Positions 25,121 to 54,800 of a DNA stretch of 64,000 nucleotides are shown here, in pieces. Location of the stretch: positions 23,417,081 through 23,481,080 of the forward strand of contig CM022673.1 in NCBI GenBank assembly GCA_012295275.1, given 5' to 3'. A program made the position numbers and the translations under genes. The notes under the pieces were generated by a model that saw nothing but the letters and a program-made list of their open reading frames with translations, was not told the origin of the DNA and made no database searches. Every line of letters begins with the position of its first letter. The stretch's first letter is position 1. The DNA is from Chrysomallon squamiferum (Eukaryota > Mollusca > Gastropoda > Neomphalida > Peltospiridae).

Positions 25121-25518
25121 GCAGTTATCAACAAAAAATGCAGAGTTATTTCCCTTGCTTTTCAGGGACTCAAATTGTTTAGAGTTATTGTTGTTGATGT
25201 TATTGCTGCTGTTGTTCGTGTTATTATTATTATTATTATATGGATTTTAATTGACTCTAAAATTATCAAATTTGTATTAATTAAATGGTTGGTGTTTATT
25301 GGTATGTTATATACACATACTTCTAATATGCAAGGATCATAATAAACCTAAATATTTCTTTAAGGCATTTACATTCAGAGATGCTGGGAATGTTTCTTTA
25401 AAATATTTTATATTTTAATTAAAATTAGCATTGGCATCGCATTATGCAAATCACATATATGTGCCTATCCATTAATATTAATATTTATCGTTTATGATAA
25501 TTTCATTAAGACTAGACA

Positions 25519-25553
<35 letters not shown>

Positions 25554-26485
25554 AAATGAAAAGAAATAATAATAATAATAAAAAAAATAATGCTAAAATA
25601 TATGTACTTGATAGCTATAATATGAATATTTTGGGGGTTTTCGTCACACATACACAACAAAAACAATGAAAAAAAAAAAAAAAAAAAAAAAAAAGACAAA
25701 AATTATTAAACGAATATGAAATAGAAACAAATTAAAACCACATAATGGAATGCAATATAAGCCGACAGCAAATATATACATTTTAAATATGAAAACCTGA
25801 GAAAACAAAGGCAACCAAAAAAGAAAAAGAAAACAGAAATAAAAATGCAGAAACGAAGAAATAGCTGACAGTTGCTGCTATAGAAGAGAAAATAGTTATA
25901 AAGATGTTTGAAAGCTGGCAATGTACATAATGACACAGCAAAACATGTAAAAAAACCAACTTTATTTGACATGCAAATACTGCAGCTGCTATAAACCCAG
26001 TTTGTATGAATCATTTATTGATCGTTACTAAACAGCAGATCGCAAATTCGTTTTAAAACTGGTGTATAATCTACATCATTGTGTTGTATTATTTTGTATG
26101 TATGCACGTCTGTTTGTATATATGTGAATAATGACACAAATTTATACATATACACGTCTGTATGTATGTGTGTGTGTGTATGTGTGTGTGTGGGTGTGTG
26201 TGAGTGCGTGAGTGTTTATGTATGTCTGTATAACTTCGTATTAGAGGCTTAGCTTAGTTGCGGCAAGTATGGAACGCCCTTGTCACAGTTAGTAAATAAG
26301 TTTTTATTTTTCTTAGATATCGGTATTTTACTATTTATACTGATTGTTTACTTGTTAGGGATGTCTTAGTGTGGAGCTTAGAGAGAGAAAAAACAGAACG
26401 ATTTACCTTACAATGACTTATTTTGTGAAGCGTCTCGATAGCATCTGAAAAATCAAGACCGCAATTTATGCAGTTTCAGATGAAA

Positions 26486-26487
<2 letters not shown>

Positions 26488-26527
<40 letters not shown>

Positions 26528-26547
26528 TATTATTATTATTATTATTG
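26488..26547. repeat. (ATT)n microsatellite
   Basis: About 19 ATT units with one slip. Confidence 0.95.
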
Positions 26548-27292
26548 TCGGACATTTGTATAGTTGCTTATATTCCATATGTAATTCATGATCAAAACGC
26601 ACAATTTAATATTTCCCTAACTCAGACCTTTTTCTAACATAAATAAAAATAAACTAAAATGATAGAAATATGGTATAAATCGTAGAAAAACAAAAAATAA
26701 AAAAATAAAAATAAAAATCCAAAAAAACGAAGGAAACAAAATATTAAAACAAAATAAATAGCAATCGAATATTTGTATTATTTGATTTCAGTTAGCAGTA
26801 ATCTCGTACTTCGCATTTTATCCAATATCATTATGATTATCATTCCAGTTTATATATTTATTTTGTTATTGTAGTTTGCAAATGTCACTGTCATGGTGTA
26901 CTAGCGGAATGCAGTTCGGCCGTTAAAGCTGGGTTACTCACCCGGATCATATTTGAACCGAATCACCATGATATAACAGTTTTCATTTCATTATTAATGC
27001 AGACGCACGACCTTCGAAGAATAAAAAGATCAAGGTCAATGTTCAACAACCGTTACGATTTAGGAATTGTTTTCTTAGCCAAGAATGGCTCTATTAGTAA
27101 TGAACCGACATCAATAATTAGTTTGCAATTGTGAAATGTTGATAAAAATAATAAATCCATTAATAGGCAACAGTTTAAACTACGTGCTTGTTTAAACGTA
27201 TCGGCTGGAGAAAACGTGTTTGGCATTTTTGTTAATAGTGTATAGTGTGCGAATCTTTTACAGGGTTTCATTGACTACCACGCTGAGGTTTG

Positions 27293-27296
<4 letters not shown>

Positions 27297-27352
<56 letters not shown>
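27297..27352. repeat. (CT)n microsatellite
   Basis: About 28 perfect CT units. Confidence 0.95.
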
Positions 27353-27357
<5 letters not shown>

Positions 27358-28530
27358 GAATCTTCACTTATAACAGGCTCAAAGATAGAAAGATAGAAAA
27401 CGCCTACAGTGCCGCTTATATTCACTTTTAGCATAAATATAATTATTGATAAACCAGGAAACCTTTCAGTACTGAGAGAAGTTAAGTGCACACTAAGTCA
27501 GGATGATTCAAAAAGACCGTGCTAAGTGACGTTCTTCGGTGAAAGCCATAATTTATTTATTTATTTTGTTTTATACAAAAAAGCATAAATAAATATATAT
27601 ATTATTTTTCAGTCGGGAAAAAAAAAGTAATATGAAAAAAGAAAGAAAGAAATAAAAAATAAAAACAACTCCAGAAATATCACTGAATATCGAAATTCAA
27701 ACTATCAGTAAAACTCGCAGAACAAAAATCAATTTAATTCCTCACAAAGCATTACGAGCGCGCGCACACATACTCAAAAACTCTTTCACACAGATATATA
27801 TACACACACACAAACACTCAAAATTTAATGGAAACAAAGAGCTCATAAAGTCACGAGACATAGGGCTCCAGATAGTATTAGTCTATTAGTGTAAATACCA
27901 TGTTTATTCTGTCTTTATCGAACCTGCAGCTTGTAAAACAGTGTTGATTTTGACGTGAAAATTATAGATTTTCTAGGTAAGTGATCCACTATTACTATAC
28001 GGCTTTATTTGTTTATTTATTTCTTCTCAAACACAAAGTTTTAGTTCTTCATATCCAGCTTTCGTTTCAGTATATTTCTATTTTAACGATCGTCTCTATA
28101 TACCTGTATCATATTCTGTCTATCTGTCTATGTTGGTAATATTATTTCATTACTATTATTATTGTTGTTGTCGTTGTTAAATATATATTTTAGCACGGTT
28201 AAATATGGTAATATATATTGCTATCAAATTAATTTATCACATTGTATCTCATCCTTATAAATATAACAACACGAAGATATTTCTTTTTTTGTTGTTGTTG
28301 TTGTTCTGGTTTAAAGGTATTTTATTACAATATATAATATGCAAACGCGATTTGTCGTATATATCATATAGGCCAGAATTAATTTAGCATTACCTTCTTC
28401 AGCTGTTTATCTGAAACTGCAAAACCCTTCTCGATGTGGAGATTTAAGGGAGTATTTAAATGTTTTATTTAGAGATAGAATTTGCCGTGAATTTACGAGT
28501 ATCAAATTCATAAACTATTTTGTTACGTTT

Positions 28531-28654
<124 letters not shown>

Positions 28655-30336
28655 CTTTCTAATCTATCTTTTTTCTTTCTGTCTCTAGCTGTATGTTCAT
28701 TCTGTTTAGTGTGTTTGTGCATGCATGTGAGTTTATTTGTTAAACAATCAGCATTACATATTACTATATCAACCAGTTTATCTGCCTACAGCAGGTGCAC
28801 GCAGAAATGTTCAGAACTGATGGACGCATAACCTACAAAAAAGATTTATTGTCAAAAATGTTTTTGCAAGTCATTCTTATACGTTGTTTTTTTAAACACT
28901 CGCGCGCACAGCAAATATAACAAATAAACATAAATCTGCAGATGATGCAATCCTCACAAATATATTACAGAATTAATTGATTTTTGTCTGCAGTGACTAG
29001 CGATAATAACAATGTCATTTATTGATCGTCGTCTTAGTTGGTTTTGAAACGTTTTTGCAAGTCATTCTGATCATAGATGTTTCTTTGTTTCTTTTTGCCC
29101 TGACTCTCTCCAATCCCATTCAGAGAATGTCGGCTGGTTAAGACAGGCCTACATATCGGATGTCTATTAATCGATTAATTTGTACATTCGTCCGTTCTTT
29201 CGTTAGTCGTTCATTCATTTACTCGTATTTTATCCATACGCCAACTACCATTCTATTCTTCATTATCTCCCTTATACTATTTCTTTTTCTACGATTAATA
29301 ATTATCATAAAAGATTGTATGCATATAAAATACACACACACATACACACGTACACACACACATGCACATACATACATACACGCACATGCGCATATAAAAT
29401 GCTTCAGTATGTACGATACATACAAAATATGTTACGGTGTGACAAAGGACACACATACGCACCCACAAACATGAAAACAACTTTATTTTAACACAGATGT
29501 AAGCAGAAACAATTTACACACGACATAAAAATGTGTATAAATGAATCATAATGGACAAAACACAGTGTAGTCTTGAAATAACTAGGTTATAACAGTACAC
29601 ATAAGCCCGCACATATCAGACAGACATACAGACAGCCAGACAAACACTTTTACTGTCAGGCAAAATAAGATATTTATAAAAAGAAAGAAGACTGTTTATG
29701 CGATCTAAATAAATAACGTTAGTTCTATCTATATTGCTTATTACAAACAAAAACATAGTTGCCACGAAACAGAGCAGAACGCCCTATTTCCTTTCTTTGA
29801 AAAAACTGAGCTGTTACTCAGGGCTGTTACAGTTTACGATAAAAACTATTGCAAGTCATAGTGCTTGTATTTCAGACTATGAAAAGTTACTGCAAGTCAT
29901 TCTTCTTGTATTCGGTCTACATATAAGAGTTTAGTTTTTCACGCTGATCTTCTTGAGGTGGCATTAGTTATTGGTATGTACTTATATATTATACTATTCT
30001 GTGCTATGGTATGCTTATTATTATTATTATTATTATTATTATGAAGAATATCGTCATCATCATCATTATTATTATTACTGTTACTACTGCTGTTATTTCA
30101 TCTGTTACTAGTAACAAAACCATTACAAATGTATAACTTATTTTTACTGCTACAATTATTACTATAAATAGAAAAATATAAAAAAACAAGTTAGATTACT
30201 TTCAGCGATTAATATTAACATAAACATCATGAGGTAACAACTTAAAACTCATTATAAATACGGACACGTTGGATTTAAGTTATAACAGCATGGCTGTGTT
30301 TTCTTGAAATTATATTTTTTCTTTATTTTTTTTCAG

Positions 30337-30393
30337 ACAAAGATTAATGGTATGAGACATTAAATAAATTAAGCATTAGTCTGGAAAATAAAA
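30337..30393 (+). other. 5' UTR portion of the ABCB transporter gene
   Basis: A T-rich tract ending TTTCAG is followed by 57 bases before the ATG at 30394, with an in-frame TAA at 30370. This suggests an acceptor splice site inside the 5' UTR, so at least one further upstream non-coding exon and the true promoter lie somewhere in 25.1-30.3 kb. Confidence 0.5.
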
Positions 30394-45302
<14,909 letters not shown>

Positions 45303-45981
45303 AAATCAAAATAAACTAACATGAAAGTTATTTATTGAACAAAATTGAGAATGATGATTGGAATGGTAAAGACTAATGAAGAAAGAAAAATTCTGAACCA
45401 AGGCAAAGAAAGATCCTTGTTAAGTTATTACAAAATGTAACTTGATAAAGTGTTATTATGCATGAATTGTGCTCAGACTAATAACAGTGACTAGTCTTGT
45501 TTATGGAACAGCAGAATATTCCAAGGTATTGGCCGAAGAGACATCAGATAGCAGAGTAGAGACCTCATTCTGAATTGTTAACCAAGGCAGATGTTCAGTA
45601 CTGGACTGCATTTAAAAAACAAATCAAAACACTGAACAGCTAATTTAAACAATTTTGCTTTCATATTGCTTGGGAAGAATTAGATGGAAAAGTAAAGAAT
45701 TAATTAAAAAATAAGATATTATGAGCTCTGCTATGCTCAGGTATAATTATATCGAAAAAAAAACAAAGAAAAAAAAAGTGATAATCAAATATAATAAATA
45801 AATAAAAGTTAAAAAATAGAAATAATATTAACATTAAACGTATTTATAAATTAGTCTTACTGTTCAAGAGTGATCCAAGCAAGTTCTGCTCGTAATTATG
45901 AAAGTTGTATATATATATATGCTGTATTACTGCAGATTGTGGAATCAGGCTTGTTAATTATACATGTACTAAAAACAGGGC

Positions 45982-46012
<31 letters not shown>

Positions 46013-48835
46013 TTAAATGTTTACATTATCCAAAGAATATCATAAAATGTACCTTAACATTAAATACTTACCACAATCTGAAAAATATTCAGTGTACACA
46101 GATATTAAGTGTTCTGTACTTACTGTATTTAAAGGAAATACTTTCAATGAACATAAAATTAATTAGTTACATATTCTAATAGAGAAACTTTCTATTAATA
46201 TGACTAATTGCATTCTACAGAAAACTAAGTGTACATAATATTAAATAGGTACCATTTTCAAATAAATGTTTAATGAGTCTGAATAATAAATATTAATATT
46301 TTCCAGAAAATTGACAGTATTTATTTTTATTAAATGTTTGTTTATATTTTGGAACCTTTAGATCAAGAATCTTCTAGTTACAGCCAGTAAAAATGATTTT
46401 ATTGGCTAAATGTTTTATTATATAAATTTCATTATAATTATTTTTTGAAAATTTTACTGTTCAAATTTAGTGGTTGCCCAGTCATTTACTTAATAATACA
46501 TTAATTTTCATTAACAACAAATATCCTGTCTGTATGTTTATCTCCCGTTAGTTTCATGTCCTATTTGTTGAACAACCAGTTGGTATACAGTCAAATTAGG
46601 GACTAATTAAGCAAACCTCTATGATAGTCACTGCCTGAATTTGACTGAATTTAATATCTGCCATAAAATTGTGATATATTTCCTAGTGCCATATGTATCG
46701 TTCAGATGTATTATTCTTATGTTATGTGATTGAATTTATAATAAATGGATGTGAATATATATTTCTAAGCTGACTGTGTAACACCTCGGGAGATGAGTCC
46801 ATTATTGCAGCTAGATAGAAAGTATAATTATGATTAGCAGTTCATTCAGCTATGAACTTTGTTGTTATAAGATGTATAACAAATGGGAGGATACCCTCTG
46901 TATATGTGTTTGTATGTATGTATATATAAAGTTGACAATTAGTGCAGAAATAACAAAATAAACTATACTGTAACAAATTATTGATGTTATTATAAGTATT
47001 TTATTTCCACTTTAAGATCCTCAAATTCATCTGCCATGGCACCCATAGGAATTAGTCATTATAATGATATTCAGTTAGTTTCCAGATGAATTAAATATAT
47101 TTTCAAATAATTTATTATGATCATTATTTCTAGCAAATGCCATATATTAAGTTTCTATCATCGAATTATTAATTATGTTGTATTATAACAATGTTTAGGA
47201 AAAATTATACAAATGTAGTCAGAGCAAACCTTCCATATAAAACATTTAAAAGTATTAATGCAACAAAATTAAAAATGAAATAATCAAACCAGTACAAACA
47301 AAACAATAATAATCATCGTTGTCATCGTAATCCTGTGAGGATTCTATGTAAATGTACGTGCACATAAACTATAGATCAAAACTTCAAAATATTACACAAA
47401 CACTCATTTATCTACACATGCTGATCGTACAATAAACTGTTGTGTATTAACCAACACTACTGGAAATACGTTAAAAGAAAAAGTCAGAAGACTGTTCAAT
47501 AAAGAAAATTATGTATTTTAAAAATATAATTGAAATATATATATATATTAACTTTTGCGGTCAAATGAGAAAAATATAATTTGCTGTGTCACATTTTTAA
47601 TATATATATATATATATAACTTTTTGATTTATCTATTTATTTTATATTCTATTTGAATTTCAGTGAAACATAATGTTAATAATATAGATATAATAATTGA
47701 TTATTAGTTGCAATCACAACTAGTTGCAAATGGACAGATGTAATTCCTGTTTTCACATAAATGAATTGACTTGAATGTTCTTCACTCGTATCCTCCATTG
47801 TTTTAAATACATGTCAAATATATTATTCACCATTATCACTGTAGTCTTGTAACAGTTTAAAACATTTTAGCTTAGCCTGAGCTTTAATTTCAAGTACGTA
47901 ATGAAAATCTGTGTTGTGGCAGTATCCCAGCTCATCATTTTAAAGAAATGCAGACAATATTCACAAGAACATTAGAAATTTGGATTCATACTGTCATTTA
48001 CTAATGAATCAATGCATATGTGTCTAATGCGAAAAGACCTTCACTAGTGTTGCCATAAAACATGCTAAAATGAAAGACCACTGATGTATTGGATCTACAC
48101 ATCTACTTAACTTTTATTATTATTATTTTTTTTTTTTTTTACCTGCCTGGGGATCGGTGAAGGATCAAGGATTCCATGAAGGGATCGATAGTCTAAAACA
48201 TTTGGGGACCCCTGGGCTAAATCAAGTACTAAGATATCGTTCTGAAAACTTATTACCTGTAGGGAAATAGGCACCGTGCATCAATTAATTATAAAAAAAA
48301 AATATATATATATATATTTTTTTTTTTTTTGTTTTCTGGTATAGACTATAAACAAAAACAAAAGATTTTTTTATTGGCAAATGTTAAAACTTTTTTTACT
48401 TTTATTTACCAAAATTATCGATATCACCATTTAATTCAATTTTTAAAATTTTATTTCTTCTGTTTTTTTTTTTTTTTTTCTCAAAAAGATCAAACAAATT
48501 TCAGCCCCGCTTACACACATACATTGCGGACTGGGTCTGAAGGTTTTACCCCCAAAAAAAAAAAAGTAAAAGGCATACATGAACTGCTCTTCAACATAAC
48601 GCAAAACGAAAGCAGTGGGTCTTTAAACATGATATTTGACCCCAAATGGTTTTACTCGCCGAAAAGTATGGTAGATGGGGAACAAATTAAAATAAAATAT
48701 ATTTATTTTAAAATGCATTATTATTATTGCTGTGTTGTTATTATTGACAATGATTCGTTACAATGTATGCAGAGCACGGACAAAAAAATTATCGTTTTCA
48801 GAAACATAGTCACGATTGACGTATCTTTGATATGA
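45303..48835. other. 3' flank of the transporter and intergenic DNA
   Basis: AT-rich sequence with no supported coding exon. AATAAA occurs at 45310 and several later points, so the 3' end of the transporter mRNA is uncertain. It includes short TA runs (45908-45921, 45984-46007, 47599-47617), one copy of a dispersed repeat (47059-47140) and a hAT-like terminus (about 48146-48214). A 168-codon open frame at 48329-48835 is mostly AT-rich translation and resembles no family I know. Confidence 0.6.
48146..48214 (-). mobile_element. hAT-like transposon end (relic)
   Basis: On the minus strand the sequence starts CAGGGGTCCCCAAATGTTTT, a typical hAT terminal pattern, in a patch with more G+C than its AT-rich surroundings. 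No second terminus was seen. Confidence 0.45.
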
Positions 48836-48856
48836 CCCCGGAAAGATGGCTGCCAC
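48830..48856 (+). promoter_or_regulatory. ETS/YY1-like motifs at the start codon of the Ldh_2 gene
   Basis: CCGGAAAGATGGCTGCC combines an ETS core (CCGGAA) with a YY1-like AAGATGGCTGCC that overlaps the initiating ATG. YY1 sites commonly overlap transcription and translation starts in animal housekeeping genes. The UTR would then be very short. An in-frame TGA at 48828-48830 precedes the ATG. Confidence 0.5.
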
Positions 48857-49267
48857 TTCACTGAATGTTGTACCAAAGAAAGAATTATTCGATTTCGTTG
48901 TACGATGCATGGTTGCTGTAGGCACAAAAAACAGCCACGCAGAAGCTTTAGCTAATTTACTGGTTACAGCAGATGCGCGAGGCATTTACAGTCATGGGCT
49001 TAACAGACTTGGTAAGTTAGTAAAACGTTGAGTAGTATTATTGCTGGGCCCTCTTAAGTGTATCGGAAGGCCTTGCTATGGTTCGACGGTAATGCCCTCT
49101 TAAGTTTATCGGAAAGACTTGCTATTTGAGTATTGTTCGACAGTAATTCTCAGTATTTTATAGTTTATTGACAATTTTTTATTTTTTATTATTATTTTTT
49201 TTTAACCACGATACAACAATCAATGTAATAAAAACAAACAAACAATAAATAAAGCAATGAAGAATTG

Positions 49268-49340
<73 letters not shown>

Positions 49341-49353
49341 CAACACAATTAAT

Positions 49354-49392
<39 letters not shown>

Positions 49393-50654
49393 AAAAATAA
49401 ATAAAATAAAAATAATAATAAAATGAAATGAAATAATATAAATAAATAAATACCAACTCAAGAATAACTAGATATGATATTGATTATTAAGAAAACATTA
49501 TATATAAAATCACAGAGCAGATTCTGATATTATCAAATAAAACTGTATCAATAACATTATAATCTACACATACAGACACATATATTATTTCATATATATA
49601 TATACACATTGTAAAAAATGTCTATTGTTTCAGATATGTATGTAAATGATATCAGAACTGGAGTGACTGTGCATAACTGTGAGCCAACGGTTGTCAAAGA
49701 AACAGCAGCAACTGCATATGTGGATGGACATAATTTATTAGGTACATACTATGCTGTATTTAGTCCATGACCTAGTATTGTTGTTTATGTATGTAACATA
49801 CTTTAAACTGCATAACATTCAGAGTATGAAAGATCTGATATTTTGGCATTTGAAACTAAAATAAAGTTGTATATGTGTGTTTATCACAGTCAGAGTTGGT
49901 TAGTTTTTTTTTCCATTTTACTGATGATTTGACACAATATGACCCTGAGATAAAATAAGATATTTGTTATTGGAGATTTAGTAATAACAACCTATTTAGT
50001 ATTTTCTCCTTCATTTTATTTTGATTTGACATTTAGGATAAACCCATTTAACATGTTAGAAACATGTTAGAAATATGCTGCTATATTTGATTAATTATTT
50101 ATACCTTTTTTCTTTCTTTTTTTTGTCTCTGAAAGGTCCAGTGGTTGGTAATTTTGGAATGAATATTGCAATACAAAAAGCCAAAGAAGCAGGAGTTGGC
50201 TGGGTTGTGGCATCCGGTAAGAAAAACAAAAACAAAACAATTAAAAATTTGCCAGTTAAGGGGTATAATACTAATGAACTATATGTGTCTTTTCATTATC
50301 TGCTGCTAGGACATGTCTAGAAAATTTATACACTTTTTGATTCAAGAAATTTGCTGACATTAGGTAACTGAAAACTGTATATACTTTTTATTGTAATAAA
50401 TTTGGTTATTTAGTTTTATCTATTTACAATTTAGGTTCTAACCATTTTGGAATAGCTGGCTGGTACTCCATGATGGCTATGGAACATGGTCTTATGGTTT
50501 GTATTTTTGTTGCATTTCATAATAGTAGTGGTAATAATAATAACATTTATACAATTCAAAAACACTGCAGAGAAAAAATAAAAAACACTCATACACAGAA
50601 ACACACACATATATACACCGACAATCTTTTTTTATTCAAACATAGTTATATATA

Positions 50655-50702
<48 letters not shown>

Positions 50703-51789
50703 ATACAAACACAAGTTCTAATTCTCACTCCATCAGAGTCAAACAGAGAAGTGAAATTCTAGTTCCAGAATTAGCTATGTTTTTTGTTTTGTTACTATTA
50801 CATGTTTTTATTTTCAGAAGATTAAGAAAATTAATTTAAATTGTTGATCTTACTAAGTATTTTTGTTCTAACTGACAGGGAATGGCATTCACAAATACCT
50901 CTCCTCTCATGGTCCCCACACGAGCCAAAAAGGTAAAAGTTAATTTATTATAAGAATAGCTCATGCAATAGAGATCCCACATTTTCTATATCATATTATT
51001 GTTTCTAAAAAGTTTTGAGACATAAATAAACAGATATTATTATTATTATTATTAATTTATTAATAGATATATTTATTTTTAATGTATTCTTAATGCTTGG
51101 GTGTCATTAAACATTAATTCCTTAATTTTATTTAGACTAAAAAATAAAGCATCAATTATAACCAAGCAAGTCAAACATTGTACAAACTAAATATGCTCTG
51201 TGCATGTTTAATCAATACAATAATCCAAAAATAAATACCATTAACAGACAAAGATGTTTAATTATCTGCAGGCTGCTCTTGGAACAAATCCAATAAGTCT
51301 TGCAGCTCCAGCTAAAGATGGCGACAGTTTTGTTTTGGATATGGCAACAACAACTGTAGCTTTAGGCAAGGTTAGTACAAATGTGATTATAACTAGTAGA
51401 ATATCTTTTAATAAATTTGAGGATATATGTGAAAGAAATTTACAAAATATTTAGAAAGCTTTTGGAGAGTTTTTAATTTCTAAAAGTTATTGTTATCTTC
51501 ATCATTATTATTATTAATAATGATAAAATACTTTTTTCTTAATACAGTATGATTAGATTATAATTTTTAAATTTTGTTGTTATCTTTATTAGTATTGATT
51601 TGTGATTATTGTTATTGCTGTGCTAAAATTAATGTGGGTTTTTTTCTGTTCAGGTTGAAATATGTGACAGAAAAGGGGAAGCAATTCCAGCAACTTGGGG
51701 TGTTGATGAAAATGGAAAGGTATTTGAACATTTATTAAAATATTATAATGAAGAACAATCTATATAGTAATGTATTTATACTACTACTT

Positions 51790-51825
<36 letters not shown>

Positions 51826-54800
51826 TTACTATTAATAATAATAATATTGATAATGATAATGATGATGATGATAACACTGGTGATAATGATGGTGGTAATG
51901 TTAATAACAAGTATAACAACAACAACAACAAAGTGATAATAAGAAGAAGAAGATGAAAAATCCTAACAAATATAATAAAACTCTAAGGTATTAACTGTCT
52001 TTGTCACATATGAACTGTTTTTCTCCATTCAGACAAGTCAGGATCCAGCCAGGATTGTTTCAAAAGGAGCTTTGTATCCATTAGGAGGACCAGAAGAATG
52101 TGGTAAGAGATATTTTTATTTATAGTTCTAAGAGTTCCCAAAATGAGCTGCTTAAAATATACCAACCTATAAGTACCATCAAAGTACTGAATAACAGAAA
52201 AAATATAACTGAAGAGAGAAAAAAAGAGAATAAATTAATGACTAAGGTAGAAAAAAAAAAAAAAAATTATGTGTCTCAAAGAATAACAAACAAGAACAAG
52301 TAATAATAAAAAGAAGTAATAAATTGAAAAAATCCCAGCAAAAACAAAAAAACAACAAAAATTAAAGAATTAAAATTATCATTTTGACCAACACAAAAAC
52401 CAACTGTATTATTAATATATTTGAATGATTTTCTCCCCTTGCAAAAAAAAAAAAAAAAAAACAACAATCTTCCTCTTAAAAACTAAAAACCTAATAAAAA
52501 TTAAAAATACATGACAAATTTCATTTTGTTTCTTTTATTAATTTTTTTTGTAGGTGGTTATAAAGGATATGGTTTGGGAATGATGGTTGAAGTGTTTTGT
52601 GGAATTCTTGGAGGTTGTGCTTTTGGACCAAATATTAGATCCTGGAAAAATACAACAGCACCAGCTAATCTTGTAAGTTTGACATAATCAAAAGATTTAA
52701 GGGGATGACACCCTAGGCAAAAAGATAACAAACTTTGATTAAAAAAAAACAGTTTTTAGGTTTTTGACATGACCATTTAGAAAATGTACATAAAAAATTT
52801 ACTTTTACAGATAAATGTTTCAGGTTTTTTGCAAAAGCCCTATAGCTATAATAAGTGGAAATATGGTTTATAAAACTTCATTTGCTTTTTTAATCACCTA
52901 TCTTTTTTTTTTTCACTATCCTAACATTTTTTGAAACTATTTGTTCTTTTCATATAACCTTTATACAATTTTCTGTTGTTTCAAAATATGAACAAAATGG
53001 ATTTTATTTTTTTAAATTTTAAAAATTTTTGCAAGTATGGAAACAAAGACTAATTTCTTTCTGTTATTTTGTAGAAATACATATCTAACCCCAGACATAC
53101 ATGATGAATCCCAGGAATTTGAATTATATATATATATAAATATATATTGGTTTGCATTGAAGATGTTCATGAAATAGGGTACAAAAATATTAAAAATGCC
53201 AAAAATAAAAGCACCCATTTGTCATAAAAAAAACCAAAAACCTAAAACAACTAGTATTAGTTTTTATGGTAACAAAAAGGGATTATTTCCATCAAGTTTC
53301 TATTCTGTAACATAACAAATAATGAATTTTTATTTGACCATTTAAATATTTCAAAAGTAACCTAAGTTTATTTTCCAGAACATCTAAACTGTCCTTTCTT
53401 TTTTTTAACATTTTTCTGTTTTTATTTTTTTTTTTTTGTTTTTTTTTTTTTTTTTAAATTAAATATAATTCATCCTCAGAAAACATTTTTGAAACAGTAT
53501 TCTGTACATTTTTATAGTTATGTGGTTTATTTTGTTTATAATGTCTTTGTGTTTGTTTAACAACACTTAACAATTTTTAACCTTATTTTCTCTTTATCAA
53601 GTTACCTCTGTTGCTATTTATTTTTTCTATTAATACATAATTTTCAGTTTAAATGAAAAATAATAAAATTAGAATGTAAATTATGATATTTCTGTCTTTC
53701 TAATAATATAGTCTAAATTTTGAAGGAAAAAAGAAATTAAAAGGTGAAATATAACTTTATCATTCTGTAAATAACTTTTAAATGTCTCAATCACTGAATG
53801 AATGAAGAAGTTAAAACTAATAATCAATAAAAACTAAAACTGATTATGATATTTTTAACTTTCAGGGGCAGTGTTTCATTGCTATAGACCCAAATGCATT
53901 TGCTCCAGGATTTGCAGAAAGAATGAGTGAGTTAATGACTCACTGCAGAAACATGGAACCTGTAAGGAAAAGCCTTTTTAATTTTTTCAAATAACTATAA
54001 ATTTAAAATCTTTCTGAATGCCACCAAATTAATGTTTTGTTTGTAGATAGTCTCACATTTTTGTAGAGAATAAAATAACACATTTCAGGGGATGTAAAGG
54101 AGAGTAACTTTTGGGTATATTCTGTTGAGAAAAAAGATACAAAATCTGTAATACAGTGAGAATATTGAATATTACTGTGTGTGTTGATTTGTCATGTTTT
54201 TTTAAAGTTGATGTAAAAAGAATATTTGAATTTGGTAAACAAAAGTAATTGTAGAATGGCAGCATGTTTCATCTGTCACATAATCATTGAACAAGAAAGT
54301 TCTGGTTGAATGTAACAGTCATTAATATTAAAATGTGTTGATGTCGTTAAAGAGATATTTATTAAGAATATTGCATTTTATATTGTAAGTGATGTTTTTT
54401 CTGTTTTCCATCTGTTAATGCCTCCATTTGTTTCTGTGTTAATATGCAATTTCACCAGTTGTTTTGCTTGCAAACACAAGTTTTTTTGTGGTTTTGTTCA
54501 GTCTTATATGCACTGTGCATTTCTATTTGTATTTAAAGTGTGAAGGTGAAACTGAAGTATTAGTTCCTGGGGATCCAGAAAAGAAACATCTGGAAAAGTG
54601 TGAAAAACTTGGGGGAATTCTGTACCACCCAAACCAGATCAAATACGCAGTATGTATTTCATTTTCACTGATATATCACCTTCAGCTATGAAACATGATT
54701 AGAGCTAAATTTTAAAACATTTCTTGTGTTTGTATCTATGTGTGTGTCCTTGTGTGTGTGTGTGTGTGTGTATGTGTGTGTGAGCGCGTACGTGCGTGCG

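Noticed and set aside
25706-26014. 102-codon hydrophobic open frame on the minus strand
   Set aside because: Phe/Leu/Ile/Ser-rich product of AT-rich DNA, no domain, no splice context.
48329-48835. 168-codon open frame upstream of the Ldh_2 gene
   Set aside because: Largely AT-rich and poly-T translation, no family resemblance, and it ends 11 bp before a well-supported start codon.
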